A DNA stretch of 64,000 nucleotides from contig NC_133931.1 of the NCBI RefSeq assembly GCF_031877795.1, positions 24,798,264-24,862,263 on the forward strand. Direction: 5' to 3'. The stretch is from Strix aluco. Taxonomy: Eukaryota; Chordata; Aves; Strigiformes; Strigidae. How positions within the stretch are numbered: position 1 is the first letter of the stretch; every line of letters begins with the position of its first letter. The translations under genes and the position numbers were made by a program. A model generated the notes under the pieces. The model did not search any database and had not been told where the DNA came from. It saw nothing but the letters and a program-made list of their open reading frames with translations. Below, one piece after another: positions 63,074 to 64,000 of this stretch.

Positions 63074-64000
63074 CTGGAGAAATTTAAACACAAGCATAAC
63101 GAAAACATTATTCTAAATAAGAACTGGATGAAGAATTACAGTATTACTTGCATGCACACATACATTTAACAATAAAAAAAGAAAGTACAAATGAATAGCA
63201 GCTTTACTACACCAGTGTGATACAGATGAGCTGCTGCTCTGTCTCAGCTGATTTTCCAGTTCAGATGATATGCACCATCTGTCTACTAACTTGAAGAGTG
63301 AGGAAAAAACAGTGCCAAACTGCACTCTCCTCCTTCCTGTGTCTCTTTCTTTATAGGGCTGCTGTCTTGGTGAACCAGTGCCTCTTGCTCAAAAAAAAAA
63401 AAAAAAGGGGGTGTGGAGGTGCTTCCAACACTGCCAGGTAATTTCTCTTAGAGGTATGGTGGATTTGTGGAAAACCCCGTGCACTAGATGAAGAATAATT
63501 TGTTTCATAACTGCATACAGCAGTTCTCTAAGTAGGAAGTAGAAGAAATGACCAAGGATTAGAAAATGCTTCCCAAACACTACACAGGATTTACAAAGAG
63601 CATAGATACTGTATGGACCATTGTGTCCATCAAGGTTGGAGGAAAAAAATCATCATAATACTCTCAAAATAATTTATAAGCAATATATTTTACATAAAAG
63701 TAAGGTAAAAGACCACAGGACTGCAACAGCCTACCCTGATGAGAAATTACTAGTCAGAGCAAGTTTAATGTATACTTTGAGATGAGTCAGTAGTACACTG
63801 ATGTAAGGATCATTATAAAACTACTTTTTTAAAAAATTTATGTCCCTATAGAACATAAAGACTAATGGTCATGTGGTGCACCCAGCCTGACCTCCTATTA
63901 TATATCACAAACCCTTCTCAAAGGGCTCTGTATATCAAATCCTCTCTCTCTCTTTTTATAGATGCAGTGTAAACAACAGGAATACTGCTGATTTACAAAC
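63074..64000 (-). other. MTDH: MTDH intron (part)
   Basis: Sequence upstream of the first visible MTDH exon. An A-rich run lies near 63391-63407. I looked for the preceding exon, which should encode a Lys-Asn-Lys-Gly-Asp segment, and did not find it. Confidence 0.75.

Noticed and set aside
1..64000. tRNA, rRNA, microRNA-like hairpins and CRISPR-like arrays
   Set aside because: I looked for tRNA-like cloverleaf boxes, strong hairpins and regularly spaced repeats and saw none that I could support. Precursor microRNAs cannot be excluded without folding and expression data.

Overview
This is a window of a vertebrate nuclear genome, almost certainly a bird. The evidence is several CR1 LINE copies, LTRs of the kind common in avian genomes, exon-intron genes with GT-AG junctions, and two adjacent genes in the same order as human chromosome 8q22. 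Both genes lie on the minus strand, head to tail. MTDH (metadherin/LYRIC/AEG-1) is on the right: eight coding exons are visible between 41315 and 63073, including the stop, and the 5' exons lie beyond 64000. LAPTM4B is on the left: exon 1 is at 21652-21747 in a CpG island, exon 2 is at 5713-5824, and the remaining exons lie to the left of base 1. All exon boundaries were read directly from splice sites and reading-frame phase, which are consistent along both genes.

Layout. 1-5712 is LAPTM4B intron 2. 5825-21651 is LAPTM4B intron 1, which holds an old CR1, a clean solo LTR (10464-10808) and a second, unexplained GC-rich block with a TATA-like element (17400-17730). 21400-22260 is the LAPTM4B CpG-island promoter. 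22260-41314 is the gap between the genes plus the MTDH 3'UTR. It holds LTR remnants, a CR1 tail, a decayed reading frame of unknown origin (31174-31572) and one possible orphan exon (34493-34561). 41315-64000 is the 3' half of MTDH. Its largest visible intron (43146-52879) contains a decayed ERVL-like provirus that carries an LTR, which in turn carries another LTR, followed directly by a 1.5-kb CR1.

The two genes are not known to work together. MTDH is a lysine-rich ER/nuclear protein that binds SND1. LAPTM4B is a multi-pass membrane protein of late endosomes and lysosomes. The most interesting gene-level observation is an 87-base, phase-symmetric MTDH exon (60599-60685) whose 29 codons have no counterpart in the human 582-residue protein as I recall it. 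I found no new enzyme system, RNA gene or CRISPR-like array. Apart from the exons above, the open frames in the window look like repeat remnants or chance.
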